Shown here in pieces: positions 51,001-60,610 of a DNA stretch of 64,000 nucleotides. This DNA is from Treponema primitia ZAS-2. GTDB lineage: Bacteria; Spirochaetota; Spirochaetia; Treponematales; Breznakiellaceae. The first letter of the stretch is position 1, and every line of letters starts with the position of its first letter. The stretch spans positions 1,054,001 through 1,118,000 of the forward strand of contig NC_015578.1 in the NCBI RefSeq assembly GCF_000214375.1, read 5' to 3'. The position numbers were made by a program, and so were the translations under genes. The notes beneath the pieces were generated by a model. The model was given only the letters and a program-made list of their open reading frames with translations. It made no database searches and was not told where the DNA came from.

Positions 51001-51090
51001 ACGGCTGTTTCGCAGGGGACGGCTCAGGAAGGCGAAATAGGAGCGGTAAATCAGCCCGTAGGCGTCGATCAGGTAGAGGGGGTCTTTCAT
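48079..51090 (-). CDS. polA: DNA polymerase I
   Basis: The 1003-residue protein has the 5'-3' nuclease domain (YLIDAYGLIYRSYFA, GFEADDIIATLA, SSDKDLLQLV), an intact 3'-5' exonuclease (Exo I DFETDSLD, Exo II VAHNAKYD, Exo III YSAEDADL) and the polymerase domain (DYSQIELVVLAHLS, RRMAKTINFGVMYG, VHDELILE). It is longer than usual (about 930) because of an Ala/Gly/Ser-rich linker of roughly 75 residues (320-396) and a shorter one near 168-190 in the nuclease domain. All catalytic motifs are present. Confidence 0.96.
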   Translation of the reverse strand: MKDPLYLIDAYGLIYRSYFAFLSRPLRNSRGQNVSALFGFARTLVSLLDEGAPGADEAGVLLAKPQKPRRLVVVFDSPTPTFRHKQYPEYKATRQKAPEDLHTQVPLVEEVLTALKVPALKADGFEADDIIATLAKQCRAEGRQCYILSSDKDLLQLVGDGTYQLRPAKAAKAGETSAPSNTVRGGLPYELVGPGEVKAEWGVNPTQVLDLLSLIGDTSDNVPGVKGVGEKTAVKLMARYSSLDEIYKNIAGIEGAVGKKLAEGKKSAYLAKSLITLSYEAPIPSQALDEFSVENLDRSAGAQVLLREDIRQIAAALDPAAKGKVGAPYAGSLANGMGGAGSASHTGDQAGGAGDRAGGDAPYTGDSASGPADGGNNFGGPAAYSASGPERSPVDPALLGDGVYKTILDFAEFEAILNKARQQGFIALDFETDSLDAWNARPIGISLALKPKEAFYVPVAAHRTVADDAGNPAPFLDPEKVRESLGQFLADPAMTAVAHNAKYDYKVSRGWGLPRWNCKIWDTMVAAWLDDPERNNYSLDSLASYHFGYTPVAYNTIVPKGETFDYVPLETATRYSAEDADLTLRVKAYIEGRLEKTGSQSLFRDLEMPLLPILAEMEGLGIKIEPKVLKDYGVELFQELNQIQADTYKLVGHEFNLGSPKQLQEVLFTERKLKPGKKTKTGYSTDVAVMEELAHEDPVPALILRHRTLAKLKSTYTDALIDLADREGRLHTNFVQTGTATGRLSSREPNLQNIPIRDEEGRRIREAFIAKPGNVLISADYSQIELVVLAHLSQDENLLAAFNEGKDVHARTAALIFGVSEKDVHPDQRRMAKTINFGVMYGMSAFRLARELNITRTDAANFIEAYFKTYAGIRRLIEELITNTEQTGYASTILGRRRYIPAINSRNKTEKAGAERVAVNTPIQGSAADIVKTAMLHLDERLTKEKSPAKLLLQVHDELILECPKADAAAAAKMVKEVMENAVKLRIPLRVSVETGKRWGDFH
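49903..50133 (-). repeat. Low-complexity repeats coding the PolA linker
   Basis: Degenerate GC-rich units such as CCCCGGTATAGGGCGCA and CCCGGTATGGGACGCA recur and encode Gly/Ala/Ser-rich peptide (for example GAPYAGSLANG, GDAPYTGDSASGP) between nuclease and exonuclease domains. Confidence 0.6.
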
Positions 51091-51177
51091 ACCTTTATCA
51101 TAAAGGATGCGGCCCCTTCGGTAAAGCGTGAATTTTCCCGTTAGCCAGGGCTTGGTAACAAGGGTACGGCCTAGGCC

Positions 51178-52950
51178 TTAACTTCGCAGTTCCTGTACCA
51201 GTTCCAGCAATTCCTCGGATTTACGGAGCAGGGACTGGAGCTCGCTGTCCACCTGGGTCACCATCACGTTGTTTTCCTTGGTGATGCCGCTCACATCATT
51301 GACCAGGGTGGTGATGGACTTGCTGAAGGCTGATTGTTCCTGCACCGCCTGGGCAATGGACTGAACCTGGATCATCGCTTCCTCGACTATTTTCTGGGCG
51401 GAGCTCAGGGAGCCTACGGTTTTTCCCGAAAGGTTCGTAACCTGGGAGATTGACGCTACCGCATTGTCCATGCCGGTGATATTGGTTTTGGTCAGTTTCT
51501 GCATTTCCGAGATGGAGCTTTCCACTTCCTTGGCGGCGGACATGGTTTTTTCCGCCAGTTTACGCACTTCCCCGGCGACCACCGCAAAGCCCCGGCCGGA
51601 TTCGCCGGCATGGGCGGCCTCAATGGATGCGTTCATGGCCAGGAGGTTGATCTGGTCCGCGATGTCGGAGATCACGTTCATGATACTACCTATGTTGTTG
51701 GACTGTTCCCCTAAACGGGTGATATTCTCTGTCAGGGTCCCGGTGAGGGAGTGAAGGGCCTCCATGGCGCCTCCGGATTCCTGGGCCATGGAAACCCCGG
51801 CCTCAACCTTCTTATTGGACTCTTCGGATTTTTCTGCCGCCGTACCGGCGCTGTCGGTGATCCGGAACACTTGGGAACTGAGCTGTTCCACCGAGGAAAG
51901 GATATCGTTGATCCGTTCGGTCTGGGCATCCCCCCCGCTTTTTACCTTGGTGGCGCTCCGGGAAATGCTGGTTACCGAATTTTCCACATCGTGGGCGGCT
52001 TGTTCCACCTTAACGGCTATCTCCATTATCTTGGCGGTGGCCTGTTCGGCTTCCGCTGCCTTGGCGGTGGCTTCCTCTTCCTTTGCCTGTACCGCAGAAA
52101 AACTGGATTGGAGATTTTGAGACATACGGATGAAGGATTTTTGGAGCACCGTGATTTCGTCCTTCCCAGCGGCAGTAATCTGAATATCAAGCTTGCCCGA
52201 GGCCAGCTGTTCTGCGGCCTGGACGGTTTCCCGCAGGGGCTTGGTAATGGACCGCAGGGTAAAGACGCAGAGGGGTCCCAGGAGGATCACCAGCAATGCG
52301 GCGCAGCAAATTATAATGAAGATCATCTGCCTGTTAAGATCTGCGGACATGTTCTGTTCCATTTCTGTCTTGTAAGCATCGATATTGTCGATATAGATCC
52401 CCGTGGAAATCCAGATATCTGTACCGGGGATAAATTCCACATAGGCCAGTTTCGGGGCGTTCACCATATTTCCGTTGGGCCCTGGCTTGGGGAAAATAAA
52501 GGAGACAAAGCCCCCGCCTTTTTGGGCGTTTTCATAGAGTTCCCGCACATAGAGGACCCCCATAGCATCCGGGGTGTTCCCCAGGTCTTCCCCCTCGCGC
52601 TGGGGCAGGGTGGGGTGCATGAAGATCACCGTCCCCTTGTAGGTAAAGTAGTACCCGGACTGATCCTCCTCAAAGCGGTAGTCCTTGATATACTTGGAGA
52701 TAATGTCGTGCTGTTCCTGGGGATCCGTTATGCCCTCTAGGGCTCTGCCCAGGGCAATTGCCATGGACTGGGTACCGAGTTTGAGCTTTTCCCGCTGTCC
52801 CTCCAGCATCACCGTTTCCGCCCGGGAAATACCCGCATCCTTAACCCCCTGGGCGGTAAAAAAAACCGTACCCATCAGGGCTACTATGGATAGAATCAAA
52901 ATGGCAATGATGGCTATTATTCGTACGCCTATGGAAATGTTGCGAAGCAT
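51178..52950 (-). CDS. Methyl-accepting chemotaxis protein with Cache domain
   Basis: The 590-residue protein starts at ATG 52950 behind AAAGGAGAAG; a longer upstream start is unsupported. It has a first membrane segment (residues 8-30), an extracytoplasmic sCache-like domain ([38 protein letters not shown]), a second segment ([15 protein letters not shown]), a HAMP domain and a signalling domain with [20 protein letters not shown]. It senses small molecules in the periplasm and signals to CheA. The ligand is unknown. Confidence 0.92.
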   Translation of the reverse strand: MLRNISIGVRIIAIIAILILSIVALMGTVFFTAQGVKDAGISRAETVMLEGQREKLKLGTQSMAIALGRALEGITDPQEQHDIISKYIKDYRFEEDQSGYYFTYKGTVIFMHPTLPQREGEDLGNTPDAMGVLYVRELYENAQKGGGFVSFIFPKPGPNGNMVNAPKLAYVEFIPGTDIWISTGIYIDNIDAYKTEMEQNMSADLNRQMIFIIICCAALLVILLGPLCVFTLRSITKPLRETVQAAEQLASGKLDIQITAAGKDEITVLQKSFIRMSQNLQSSFSAVQAKEEEATAKAAEAEQATAKIMEIAVKVEQAAHDVENSVTSISRSATKVKSGGDAQTERINDILSSVEQLSSQVFRITDSAGTAAEKSEESNKKVEAGVSMAQESGGAMEALHSLTGTLTENITRLGEQSNNIGSIMNVISDIADQINLLAMNASIEAAHAGESGRGFAVVAGEVRKLAEKTMSAAKEVESSISEMQKLTKTNITGMDNAVASISQVTNLSGKTVGSLSSAQKIVEEAMIQVQSIAQAVQEQSAFSKSITTLVNDVSGITKENNVMVTQVDSELQSLLRKSEELLELVQELRS

Positions 52951-53001
52951 GGCTTCTCCTTTTTTTTTAATAATAATCCAAAAAGGAACCAGAAACAAGG
53001 G

Positions 53002-54237
53002 TCAGGGCGCCGGAATATCCCCCCCATCCCAGGCAGCTAGGGCTTCATCCATATCCCTGACTATCCCCTGGTCCAGAGCGCCTTTTTCCGCCATGGAGTA
53101 TAGGACCGCCATGGTGTCCCGGTGATTTCGCTGGGGATGGTAGGGTCGTTCTTCGCTCACCGCCTGGTAGATGTCGATGCAGGCCATGAGACGGGAATTA
53201 AAGTCTAATTCCCCTGCCTTTTTACCGAAGGGATAGCCTGAGCCGTCCAGCTTTTCGTGGTGGTTGGAGGCCCAGGCGTGGATTTCATCAAGCCCTTCTA
53301 TATTGGCAAGCAGATCGTGGGTAAGCCGGACATGGTCGGTGATGATGCGGAATTCGTCATCTGTGAGCCGGCCTGGTTTTTCCAGGATCGTTGTGGGGGT
53401 CGCCAGTTTGCCGATGTCGTGGAGGGACGCTGCCAGGTAGAGCTTTGAGCGGAGGGTGGGGGAGTAGCGGTAATGGCCGCCCATTGCCCAGGCCTTGCTG
53501 GCTATCTGGGTGGAATGGCGGCGGGTAAACTTTGACTTATAGTCAATAATACGGGTGATCAAATCCGCCAGGCGCAGGATCACCGCATCCTCAATGTCTA
53601 CATAATAGGGGGAAAGGTACTGCCCGGTGCTGGCGGCGATTTGCTTGTCCCGGAGGGACTGGAGCATATCCTGGTCCAGCACGGCCAACATAGCCTTGGC
53701 GGCTTGTCCTGTGTAAAGCATCCCGGCCTGTTCTTCTATATAACTCCGGAGTTTCGGCAGCTCATCCCCGGGGTAGTTTTGCAGGCCCCAGGTAACATCC
53801 AGGTTATCTGAAATAGCGATAAGTTCCGCCTCTAGGGGGAATTCGCCGTTCCGTTTCCCGTAGGGGCCGGAACCGTCGGCCCGCTCGTGGTGGTAGAGGA
53901 TAAAATCCTTCACACCAGTCTTAAACCCCAGGGTATCCACATTCCGCTGGCCTAATTGGCAGTGAAGTTTCATGTGTACATTCTGACCCGATCCGTTGCC
54001 CGAGGGCTCTCCCCGGTATTCCGCAGCGATATACTCGGTCAGGGCGTTATCGTGGAGCAGGGCGCAGCTGGTCAGGGCAAAGAGCCGGTCCTCCTCCATC
54101 CCCAGGTGCTGTCCCAGGGCCGCAGAAAGGACGGCGATCCGCTTTCCGTGGTTGGTACTTGCCCCCAGCAGTTCACCCTCTACAATATCCAGGGCTGCCC
54201 CTATGGTCTGTATTAATTTGTCCATACGAATATTCAT
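53002..54237 (-). CDS. Tandem HD-GYP-domain protein
   Basis: The 411-residue protein starts at ATG 54237 (GGAG ten bases upstream). The C-terminal domain is a canonical HD-GYP phosphodiesterase: HDIGK near residue 273 and HHEKLDGSGYPFG at 326-338. The N-terminal half has a second related copy: LLHDNALTEY (HD at about 62-63) and HHERADGSGPYGKRNGEF (from 116), with GP in place of GYP. The first may be catalytic or regulatory. It degrades cyclic di-GMP by family analogy. It is divergent from the hybrid kinase gene. Confidence 0.85.
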   Translation of the reverse strand: MNIRMDKLIQTIGAALDIVEGELLGASTNHGKRIAVLSAALGQHLGMEEDRLFALTSCALLHDNALTEYIAAEYRGEPSGNGSGQNVHMKLHCQLGQRNVDTLGFKTGVKDFILYHHERADGSGPYGKRNGEFPLEAELIAISDNLDVTWGLQNYPGDELPKLRSYIEEQAGMLYTGQAAKAMLAVLDQDMLQSLRDKQIAASTGQYLSPYYVDIEDAVILRLADLITRIIDYKSKFTRRHSTQIASKAWAMGGHYRYSPTLRSKLYLAASLHDIGKLATPTTILEKPGRLTDDEFRIITDHVRLTHDLLANIEGLDEIHAWASNHHEKLDGSGYPFGKKAGELDFNSRLMACIDIYQAVSEERPYHPQRNHRDTMAVLYSMAEKGALDQGIVRDMDEALAAWDGGDIPAP

Positions 54238-54251
54238 TAAAAAAATGCTCC

Positions 54252-54280
54252 TTGTTCCTGTTACTGTTGAATAGTATACT
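54252..54280 (+). promoter_or_regulatory. Promoter of the hybrid kinase gene
   Basis: -35 TTGTTC (54252-54257) and -10 TATACT (54275-54280) are 17 bases apart. The start of transcription would be near 54287. Confidence 0.45.
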
Positions 54281-54328
54281 ACATTGTCAATGATTTTCCA
54301 AAAAATGAAGATCCCGGAGGCGCCGGAC

Positions 54329-56563
54329 ATGGACACTGAACAGCAGATCATCATGATTGTGGACGACAATATAGCCAACCTCACCATGGGGAAGAACATA
54401 CTGAAGGATCTCTACCAGGTCTTTACCATCCCCTCGGCCGAACGGCTTTTCGCCATGATGGAACGGGTTACCCCGGACCTGATACTCCTGGACATAGAGA
54501 TGCCCGGCATGGACGGCTACCAAACCATAAAAAAGCTCAAAGCCGATGAGAAATTGCGGGAAATCCCGGTGATCTTTATTACCGCCCGGTCTGACATGGA
54601 CAGCGAGCTGGAAGGGCTGAACCTGGGGGCCATCGACTATATTTTCAAGCCCTTCTCGGCATCCCTGCTCCTGAAGCGCCTGGAAACCCATTTGACCATG
54701 ATTAGCCAGCGGAAACAGGTAATTCGGGCCAAGGAAGCCGCCGAACAGGCCAACCGGGCTAAGAGTAATTTTCTGGCTTCCATCAGCCACGAGATCCGTA
54801 CCCCCATGAACGCCATCATCGGCATGAGCGACCTCATGCGTACAGATAACCTTGACCTGGTACAGCAGGGCTACTTTCAGGATATCAAGAAAACTTCCAA
54901 AGCCCTGTTGCAGCTTATTAACGATATTCTTGATTTCTCCAAGATCGAAGCAGGAAAGATGGACCTGGTTCCCGTTCATTTCGATTTCCACGAACTCTTT
55001 GACCATATCTGCTCCATGAACCGTTTCCTCGCGGAAAGCAAGGACCTGGAATTCCGCAGCCTCATAGAAAACACTATCCCCCAGGCGCTCTACGGGGATG
55101 AGATGCGCTTCCGTCAGGTGATTGGCAATCTGGTCAGCAATGCCGTAAAGTACACCCGGGAAGGGTATGTATCCCTGTCGGCGTCAAGAACCGTGAAGGA
55201 TGGGAATGACTACCTGGTAGTTACGGTTGAGGATTCCGGGATAGGGATAAAGAGCGAAGATTACGGGAAAGTATTCAATTCCTTCCAACAGTTTGATGCC
55301 GTAAAGAACCGGGGTATCCAGGGAACCGGCCTGGGGCTTTCCATTACCAAGGCCCTCATGGAAATGATGGGGGGTTTTCTGGAATTCACCAGTGAGTACG
55401 GCAAGGGCTCCCTGTTCACCGCTGCCTTTCCCCTGGTTCCCGGTGATCTTGCCCGGGTGGAGCACCGGGTGATCACCCAGCGGGTGCTGGCCGCAGATGA
55501 TGTTTCCATCCTGGTGGTGGACGATAACTCGGTAAACCTTACGGTAGCCCAGGGCTTTCTTGCCACCCATAATATCAAGGCCGACGTCGCCGAAAGCGGC
55601 TTCCTGGCCATCGAAAAGATCCGGGCCAAATGCTACGACTTGATTTTCATGGATCACATGATGCCCGAGATGGATGGCATAGAAACCACCCGCCGGCTCA
55701 AGGCCATGGCAAAGGAAGAGGAATTTGCTTGGCTTGCCAAGGTCCCCATTATTGCCCTCAGCGCCAATGCTGTTACCGGGGCCCGGGAATCCTTCCTGGA
55801 AGCGGGAATGGCCGACTTTCTCTCCAAACCCATTGATGGCTATGAAATGAACCGCATCCTGGATAGGTGGCTTCCCCCGGATAAGCTAAAGGCAACCCAC
55901 CCGCTTATCCCTGCCGACGAGCCATCGGCTTCCGGAACTTCCGCCACCCCTGAGGATTCCCTGATGAAGGAGCTTTCCCGTATTGAAGGGCTTGATCTGG
56001 TGGAGGGGCTCTCCCATCTGGGGAATAACCGGGAGGGGTATCTTAAAGCCCTCCGTCAGTTCTATGATGGTTATGAGGAATATAAGGATGCCATCCTTAA
56101 GGACCTTGAGCAGGAAGACTGGAAGGACTATGCTATACGGGTCCACGCGGTGAAGGGGGTCTTTGCCGCCCTGGGGGTACAGAAGCTGGCGAACTGGGCC
56201 TATACACTTGAGTTAGCCTCCAAGAGCGAGGCTGCCGGGACCTGCCTGGCTGAAACCGATGCCTTTTGTGCCGCCATGGACAGTTTTTGCGCCGCCCTTT
56301 CGGAAACTTCCCTGGCCGGGAAAGAGGAGGAAGGCGAAAAGACCGCCACCACGCCGGAATTTGTCCGGGAACAGCTTGAGTTGCTGAGAACAGCCTGCAT
56401 AAACTGTTCCAGCGATGACGCCGATGCCATAGCGAAGGCCCTGGACAAACTCAGCTGCGGGGAAGGAACCGATATGGCTCTGAAGAAAATATGTCAATTG
56501 ATCGAATCCTATGATTATGACGGAGCTCTGGAAAAGATTTCCGCCCTGACGGATTCACTGTAA
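54329..56563 (+). CDS. Hybrid histidine kinase (REC-HisKA-HATPase-REC-Hpt)
   Basis: The ATG 54329 has GGAGG nine bases upstream and is placed after the predicted transcription start; earlier frames lack a site. The 744-residue soluble protein has an N-terminal receiver (Asp55 in LLDIEMPG), HisKA with His154 in [10 protein letters not shown], a HATPase domain ([19 protein letters not shown]), a second receiver ([10 protein letters not shown]) and an Hpt domain with [12 protein letters not shown]. No sensor domain is seen. The last 65 residues resemble the tail of the response regulator at 56645. Confidence 0.9.
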   Translation: MDTEQQIIMIVDDNIANLTMGKNILKDLYQVFTIPSAERLFAMMERVTPDLILLDIEMPGMDGYQTIKKLKADEKLREIPVIFITARSDMDSELEGLNLGAIDYIFKPFSASLLLKRLETHLTMISQRKQVIRAKEAAEQANRAKSNFLASISHEIRTPMNAIIGMSDLMRTDNLDLVQQGYFQDIKKTSKALLQLINDILDFSKIEAGKMDLVPVHFDFHELFDHICSMNRFLAESKDLEFRSLIENTIPQALYGDEMRFRQVIGNLVSNAVKYTREGYVSLSASRTVKDGNDYLVVTVEDSGIGIKSEDYGKVFNSFQQFDAVKNRGIQGTGLGLSITKALMEMMGGFLEFTSEYGKGSLFTAAFPLVPGDLARVEHRVITQRVLAADDVSILVVDDNSVNLTVAQGFLATHNIKADVAESGFLAIEKIRAKCYDLIFMDHMMPEMDGIETTRRLKAMAKEEEFAWLAKVPIIALSANAVTGARESFLEAGMADFLSKPIDGYEMNRILDRWLPPDKLKATHPLIPADEPSASGTSATPEDSLMKELSRIEGLDLVEGLSHLGNNREGYLKALRQFYDGYEEYKDAILKDLEQEDWKDYAIRVHAVKGVFAALGVQKLANWAYTLELASKSEAAGTCLAETDAFCAAMDSFCAALSETSLAGKEEEGEKTATTPEFVREQLELLRTACINCSSDDADAIAKALDKLSCGEGTDMALKKICQLIESYDYDGALEKISALTDSL

Positions 56564-56580
56564 GGTAAAAAAGGAGCTTG

Positions 56581-56625
56581 GCGAAACTGCGTTTCGCTTC
56601 GATTAGACTGCGCGGTAGGCACCGC
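56581..56625 (+). other. Two small hairpins between kinase and regulator genes
   Basis: GCGAAAC-TGC-GTTTCGC (56581-56597) and GCGGT-AGGC-ACCGC (56612-56625) lie in the 81-base gap. No T run follows either. Confidence 0.45.
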
Positions 56626-56644
56626 ACTAAATTAGGAGTTAATT

Positions 56645-57250
56645 ATGGCAGAAAGAGAAACGATTCTTGCGGTGGACGACATGCCCGAGAATCTTACCGC
56701 CATACGGGCCATACTTCAGGATTATTTTGATCTTCGTCTCGCCCGTTCTGCAAAAATGGCCCTGACCCTGCTGGAAAATACCCATGTGGATATGATACTC
56801 CTGGATATTGAAATGCCCGGTATGAGCGGTTTTCAGTTTCTGGAACAGATGTACCGGGATCACCCAGGGAATAAAAAAATCCCGGTTATCTTTGTCACTT
56901 CCCACGCCAACCCGGAGTTCATAAATACTGCGGTCAATGCGGGCGCCAAAGACTATATCATCAAACCCATCAAGCCGGAGGTGCTTTTAAAAAAAATCGA
57001 CACCATCATCGGGCTGCCCCAGAAAAAGCCCCAAGTGACCCCCCAGGAGGCAAAATTCCGGGAACTCCAGGAAGCCGCCGGCGCCGGGGACAGCGCCCGC
57101 TGCGAGGCGGTATTGAAGGAACTCACCGCTTTGACCGAATTCTCCCCGGAAAACATCCGTCAGCGGCTCCTGGATATAAAAACGCGGATCGCCAAATTTG
57201 ATTTTGAAAAGGCAATCGAAAGGATCAACGAAGCCATCAGTTTTCTCTAA
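56645..57250 (+). CDS. Response regulator with C-terminal helical domain
   Basis: The 201-residue protein has a receiver domain (VDDMPENL; phospho-acceptor Asp in [31 protein letters not shown]) and a helical C-terminal part (LREL-like KFRELQEAAGAGDSARCE; IAKFDFEKAIERINEAISFL). That tail resembles the end of the hybrid kinase encoded upstream ([21 protein letters not shown]). The two probably form a phosphorelay. Confidence 0.82.
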   Translation: MAERETILAVDDMPENLTAIRAILQDYFDLRLARSAKMALTLLENTHVDMILLDIEMPGMSGFQFLEQMYRDHPGNKKIPVIFVTSHANPEFINTAVNAGAKDYIIKPIKPEVLLKKIDTIIGLPQKKPQVTPQEAKFRELQEAAGAGDSARCEAVLKELTALTEFSPENIRQRLLDIKTRIAKFDFEKAIERINEAISFL

Positions 57251-57310
57251 GCCCCGCAAAGTACTTGAGACGGCCCCTGTCTATGGCTATACTTAGTGCA
57301 GGAGACCTGT

Positions 57311-58606
57311 ATGCCCCTCAAATGGATCGTGCTTATCATCGCAGTTATTATGTATGTGCTTGTGGTTATTTTCCCGGGCAAAAAATCCGTCAGCGCCCTG
57401 GGTGCCGCCCTGCTCACGGTGATCCTCGGGGTGGTAAGCCCTGGTGAAGCCCTGGGGGAACTGGTAAACTGGAACGTGCTCATGATCTTTGTGGGCAGCC
57501 TGGTGATCGCCGAACTTTTCATCTATTCACGGGTCCCCGCGGTGATCGCCGATTCAATCGTCCTCCATTCCCCTAACGTGGGGATCGCCATTGTGGCCAT
57601 ACTCATGATGACCGGCATCATCTCCGCCTTTGTGGAAAACGTGGCCACCGTCCTGGTGATGGCCCCCATAGCCCTGGCGCTCTGCAAAAAACTGAAGCTA
57701 GACCCCACCTACTTCATGGTGGGCCTGGCAGTGATGGCCAACCTCCAGGGCACCGCCACCCTGGTGGGGGACCCCCCCTCAATGATCTTTGCGGATTTCG
57801 CACAAAAACTATTCGGTGGCTTTGGGTTTAATGAATTTTTTGTCTTTCAGGGAAAGTTTTCCATATTTTTCGCCGTCCAGATCGGCATGATCGCCGGGGC
57901 GTTCTTTTTCTACGCCTACTTCGCCAAAAAGGGGGGTGGGAAAGTTCAGGTGGAACAGGAAACTTCCCTCAGCATGGTTCCGTCAATCCTGCTGATACTG
58001 ATGATCCTGGGACTGGCGGCGGCATCCTTCGTCTTCGGGGGCATTTCCCTGGTTTCAGGGCTTTTGGTGGTGATCCTTGCAATAGCAGGACTGCTCTGGT
58101 TCAGGCTCATCCGCCGGGAAAGCGGGAGCAAAGTTCTTGAAATGATAAAGGGCCTGGATTGGGATACGGTACTCTTCCTGATCGGCATTTTTGTGGTGGT
58201 CGGCGCAGTGGCGAAGGTGGGGCTTCTTAATGATTTTTCAGTATTCCTTTCCCATGTCGTGGGGAACAGTGTGTTTTTGGGCTTCATCATTATCCTGATT
58301 GTCTCCATCCTCATTTCTGGTTTTGTGGACAACGTACCTTATATTATCGTCATGCTCCCTGTGGCGGCCCAAATGGCGGAATCTCTGTCCCTTCAGCCTT
58401 CCCTCTATATGTTTGCCCTGCTCATCGGTTCCTGCATGGGGGGCAACCTCACCCCCTTCGGTGCCTCCGCCAACATCGTTACTGTGGGGATACTGAAAAA
58501 GCAGGGGGTACAACTGAGCTTCAGCCAATGGCTTAAGATAAGCGTCCCCTTTACCCTAATCACCGTTGCCGCATCAGCGATCTTTGTTTGGGTTGTATGG
58601 AGATAA
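57311..58606 (+). CDS. ArsB/NhaD-type (ion transporter superfamily) permease
   Basis: The 431-residue protein starts at ATG 57311 behind AGGAG; a GTG five codons earlier lacks a site. It has about 10-12 membrane segments and family signatures AFVENVATVLVMAPIALAL, NLQGTATLVGDPPSMIFA and GNLTPFGASANIV. It may extrude or exchange arsenite, Na+/H+ or organic anions. The substrate is not set by sequence. It is downstream of the response regulator gene. Confidence 0.8.
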   Translation: MPLKWIVLIIAVIMYVLVVIFPGKKSVSALGAALLTVILGVVSPGEALGELVNWNVLMIFVGSLVIAELFIYSRVPAVIADSIVLHSPNVGIAIVAILMMTGIISAFVENVATVLVMAPIALALCKKLKLDPTYFMVGLAVMANLQGTATLVGDPPSMIFADFAQKLFGGFGFNEFFVFQGKFSIFFAVQIGMIAGAFFFYAYFAKKGGGKVQVEQETSLSMVPSILLILMILGLAAASFVFGGISLVSGLLVVILAIAGLLWFRLIRRESGSKVLEMIKGLDWDTVLFLIGIFVVVGAVAKVGLLNDFSVFLSHVVGNSVFLGFIIILIVSILISGFVDNVPYIIVMLPVAAQMAESLSLQPSLYMFALLIGSCMGGNLTPFGASANIVTVGILKKQGVQLSFSQWLKISVPFTLITVAASAIFVWVVWR

Positions 58607-58636
58607 AAGTGATGAGGGAAGGGATGAATTTTTCTC

Positions 58637-59812
58637 TTATTTCTCGTTTCTTATAACTAGCCCTATTCGCTCTGCCGTCCAGGCCAGTTCTTCCCGGCTA
58701 TGGGCCGCAGAAACCGTGATCCGCAGTCTGCTCTGCCCTGCAGGAACCGTGGGTGGCCGTATTGCCCCGACAATGATCCCCTCTTCCCGCAGGGATGCTG
58801 CGGCTTCAACTGCCTCCCGGTTACCCCCTATGATGATCGGTATAATTGGTGTTGGGGAGTCCGGGGTTTTTACGCCCTGTTCCGCCAACTTTTCTCGCAT
58901 AAACGCGGCGTTGGCGCCAAGCTGCTGAACCAGTTCATCGGACTTTGAAAGTAAACTTACTGCGGCGTTAGCGGCGGCTATGGTCGCCGGGGACAGGGCT
59001 GTGGAGAAGATAAAACTCCGGGCCTTGTTGGTAAGATAGCCGATAAGCTTACTGCTGCCTGTAACATAGGCGCCTTCGGAGGCCAGGGCTTTGCTGAGGG
59101 TACCCATCTGTATGTCAACCTTGTCTGCCAGGCCAAAGTGGTGGGCAGTCCCCCGGCCCCTGCCTAGAACCCCTGTAGCATGGGCGTCGTCTACCATGAG
59201 GATCGCGCCGTATTTCTGGGCCAGTGGAACTATCCTGTCCAGAGGGGCGATGTCCCCATCCATGCTGAAGACACCATCGGTCACGATAAGCCGTTTGCGG
59301 GATGAGCCACCTTCCAGGGGGGTATCCTGGAGGAGTTTTTTTAGGGCATCGGTGTCGCAGTGGGGGTACACAATTATCTTGGCCCCCGAAAGGCGGCAGC
59401 CGTCAATAATGCTAGCGTGGTTCAGAGCATCGGAAAAAATCAAGTCCCCTTTTGTCATAAGAGATCCGATTATCCCCACATTGGCCATGTATCCGGTATT
59501 AAAGGTGAGCGCTTCTTCGGCGGATTTATAGGCCGCCAAATTCCGTTCCAGGGTTTCGTAGAGGGGGTGGGAGCCGGTGATGAGCCGGGCGCTGCCGGAT
59601 CCGGTTCCCCAGCGTTGCAGCGCCTGTACTGCGGCATTGATCAGTTCCGGGTGGTGGGTAAGCCCCAGGTAGTTGTTGGAAGCCAGGACCAGGCAGGTTT
59701 TGCCTTCCGGGTCCCTGACGTGGGTGGCGTCCAGGGGGTCCCAGGTTTTATTTTCCCGGTAGAGCCCCAGGCTTTTAATTTCGTCCAAGCTGTTCTGTAG
59801 AAAAGAAAACAT
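58637..59812 (-). CDS. bioF: 8-amino-7-oxononanoate synthase (BioF)
   Basis: The 391-residue alpha-oxoamine synthase has LVLASNNYLGLTHHPE, GTGSGSARLITGSHPLYE, FSDALNHASIIDG, MVDDAHATGVLGRGRG and the PLP lysine in TLSKALASEGAYVTG. It condenses pimeloyl-CoA with alanine. Glycine C-acetyltransferase is similar, but the bioW, bioA and bioD genes on the same strand support biotin synthesis. It is the last gene of the operon. Confidence 0.88.
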   Translation of the reverse strand: MFSFLQNSLDEIKSLGLYRENKTWDPLDATHVRDPEGKTCLVLASNNYLGLTHHPELINAAVQALQRWGTGSGSARLITGSHPLYETLERNLAAYKSAEEALTFNTGYMANVGIIGSLMTKGDLIFSDALNHASIIDGCRLSGAKIIVYPHCDTDALKKLLQDTPLEGGSSRKRLIVTDGVFSMDGDIAPLDRIVPLAQKYGAILMVDDAHATGVLGRGRGTAHHFGLADKVDIQMGTLSKALASEGAYVTGSSKLIGYLTNKARSFIFSTALSPATIAAANAAVSLLSKSDELVQQLGANAAFMREKLAEQGVKTPDSPTPIIPIIIGGNREAVEAAASLREEGIIVGAIRPPTVPAGQSRLRITVSAAHSREELAWTAERIGLVIRNEK

Positions 59813-59816
59813 CCCC

Positions 59817-60575
59817 TTAATCCTCCCCGGAAAAAACCAGAACCGCCCTAGTTTCTAAATACAGTTTTAATGCGTCAATATCACTGCCCGGGTGTATGAA
59901 AAACACCCGGCCCCCCCGGGGATCATTTAGTGCTTTGAGTTTAGTAATTCTGTGGTAGAGTCCTTTAATCGCCACATAGCCTGTAACATATTCAGGATCA
60001 TCGGACCAGCAGAGTTCAGCCAGGGTTTCCGGGGCGGATAGTACCTTGGAGGCAAGTACCAGGGCTTCCCGGGTATGGGAATTGTCCAGCCCCTGCCGGG
60101 AAAGCCAGGCGCCGAATGTAGCTTCATTCTCAAGGTCCATGCGGGAAACCCGTACGCCCCGGTTTCCACCGGGGTCAAGCCGTTCCCCGGTGACGGCGTC
60201 CAGGAGCATGGCCCCCCGCATATTGCTGTGCAGGGCAGTGAGGGCAGTAAAGGCCCGGTCTACTGCCTGGGCCTTTACTCCTGCATTGACAAGGAATTCT
60301 CCGGCGTGTTTCCGGCCTTCTTCGTAATTGGCGGCTTCCCAGGTTTCGATGGGGAGCCCAGGGATTCTGGTGATTTCATGGTCATCTATGCCTTCTATGG
60401 TCAGCCGGATAAAATCAGCCTTGCCCTTGGTATGGGACAGGGCCCGGCGTATCATTTCTGCGGCGGTCTTTTCTATCCGGTCTTCCTCAAGCAGCCGTTC
60501 AGCCCCTGAGATATGGGCTCCCCCTGATTCGTGGGACCCCCCTGCTGCGGCACGCATACGGACACTGTAGAGCAT
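59817..60575 (-). CDS. bioW: 6-carboxyhexanoate-CoA ligase (pimeloyl-CoA synthetase)
   Basis: The 252-residue protein begins LYSVRMRAAAGGSHESGGAHISGAE with the BioW start signature (broken here by a Gly/Ser loop), then GNRGVRVSRMD and FFIHPGSDID. BioW makes pimeloyl-CoA from pimelate and ATP. A GGGAGGAC site precedes the ATG. bioF follows after four bases. Confidence 0.88.
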   Translation of the reverse strand: MLYSVRMRAAAGGSHESGGAHISGAERLLEEDRIEKTAAEMIRRALSHTKGKADFIRLTIEGIDDHEITRIPGLPIETWEAANYEEGRKHAGEFLVNAGVKAQAVDRAFTALTALHSNMRGAMLLDAVTGERLDPGGNRGVRVSRMDLENEATFGAWLSRQGLDNSHTREALVLASKVLSAPETLAELCWSDDPEYVTGYVAIKGLYHRITKLKALNDPRGGRVFFIHPGSDIDALKLYLETRAVLVFSGED

Positions 60576-60610
60576 TTGTCTGTCCTCCCGAATTTAGATA
60601 CTTAATTTCC

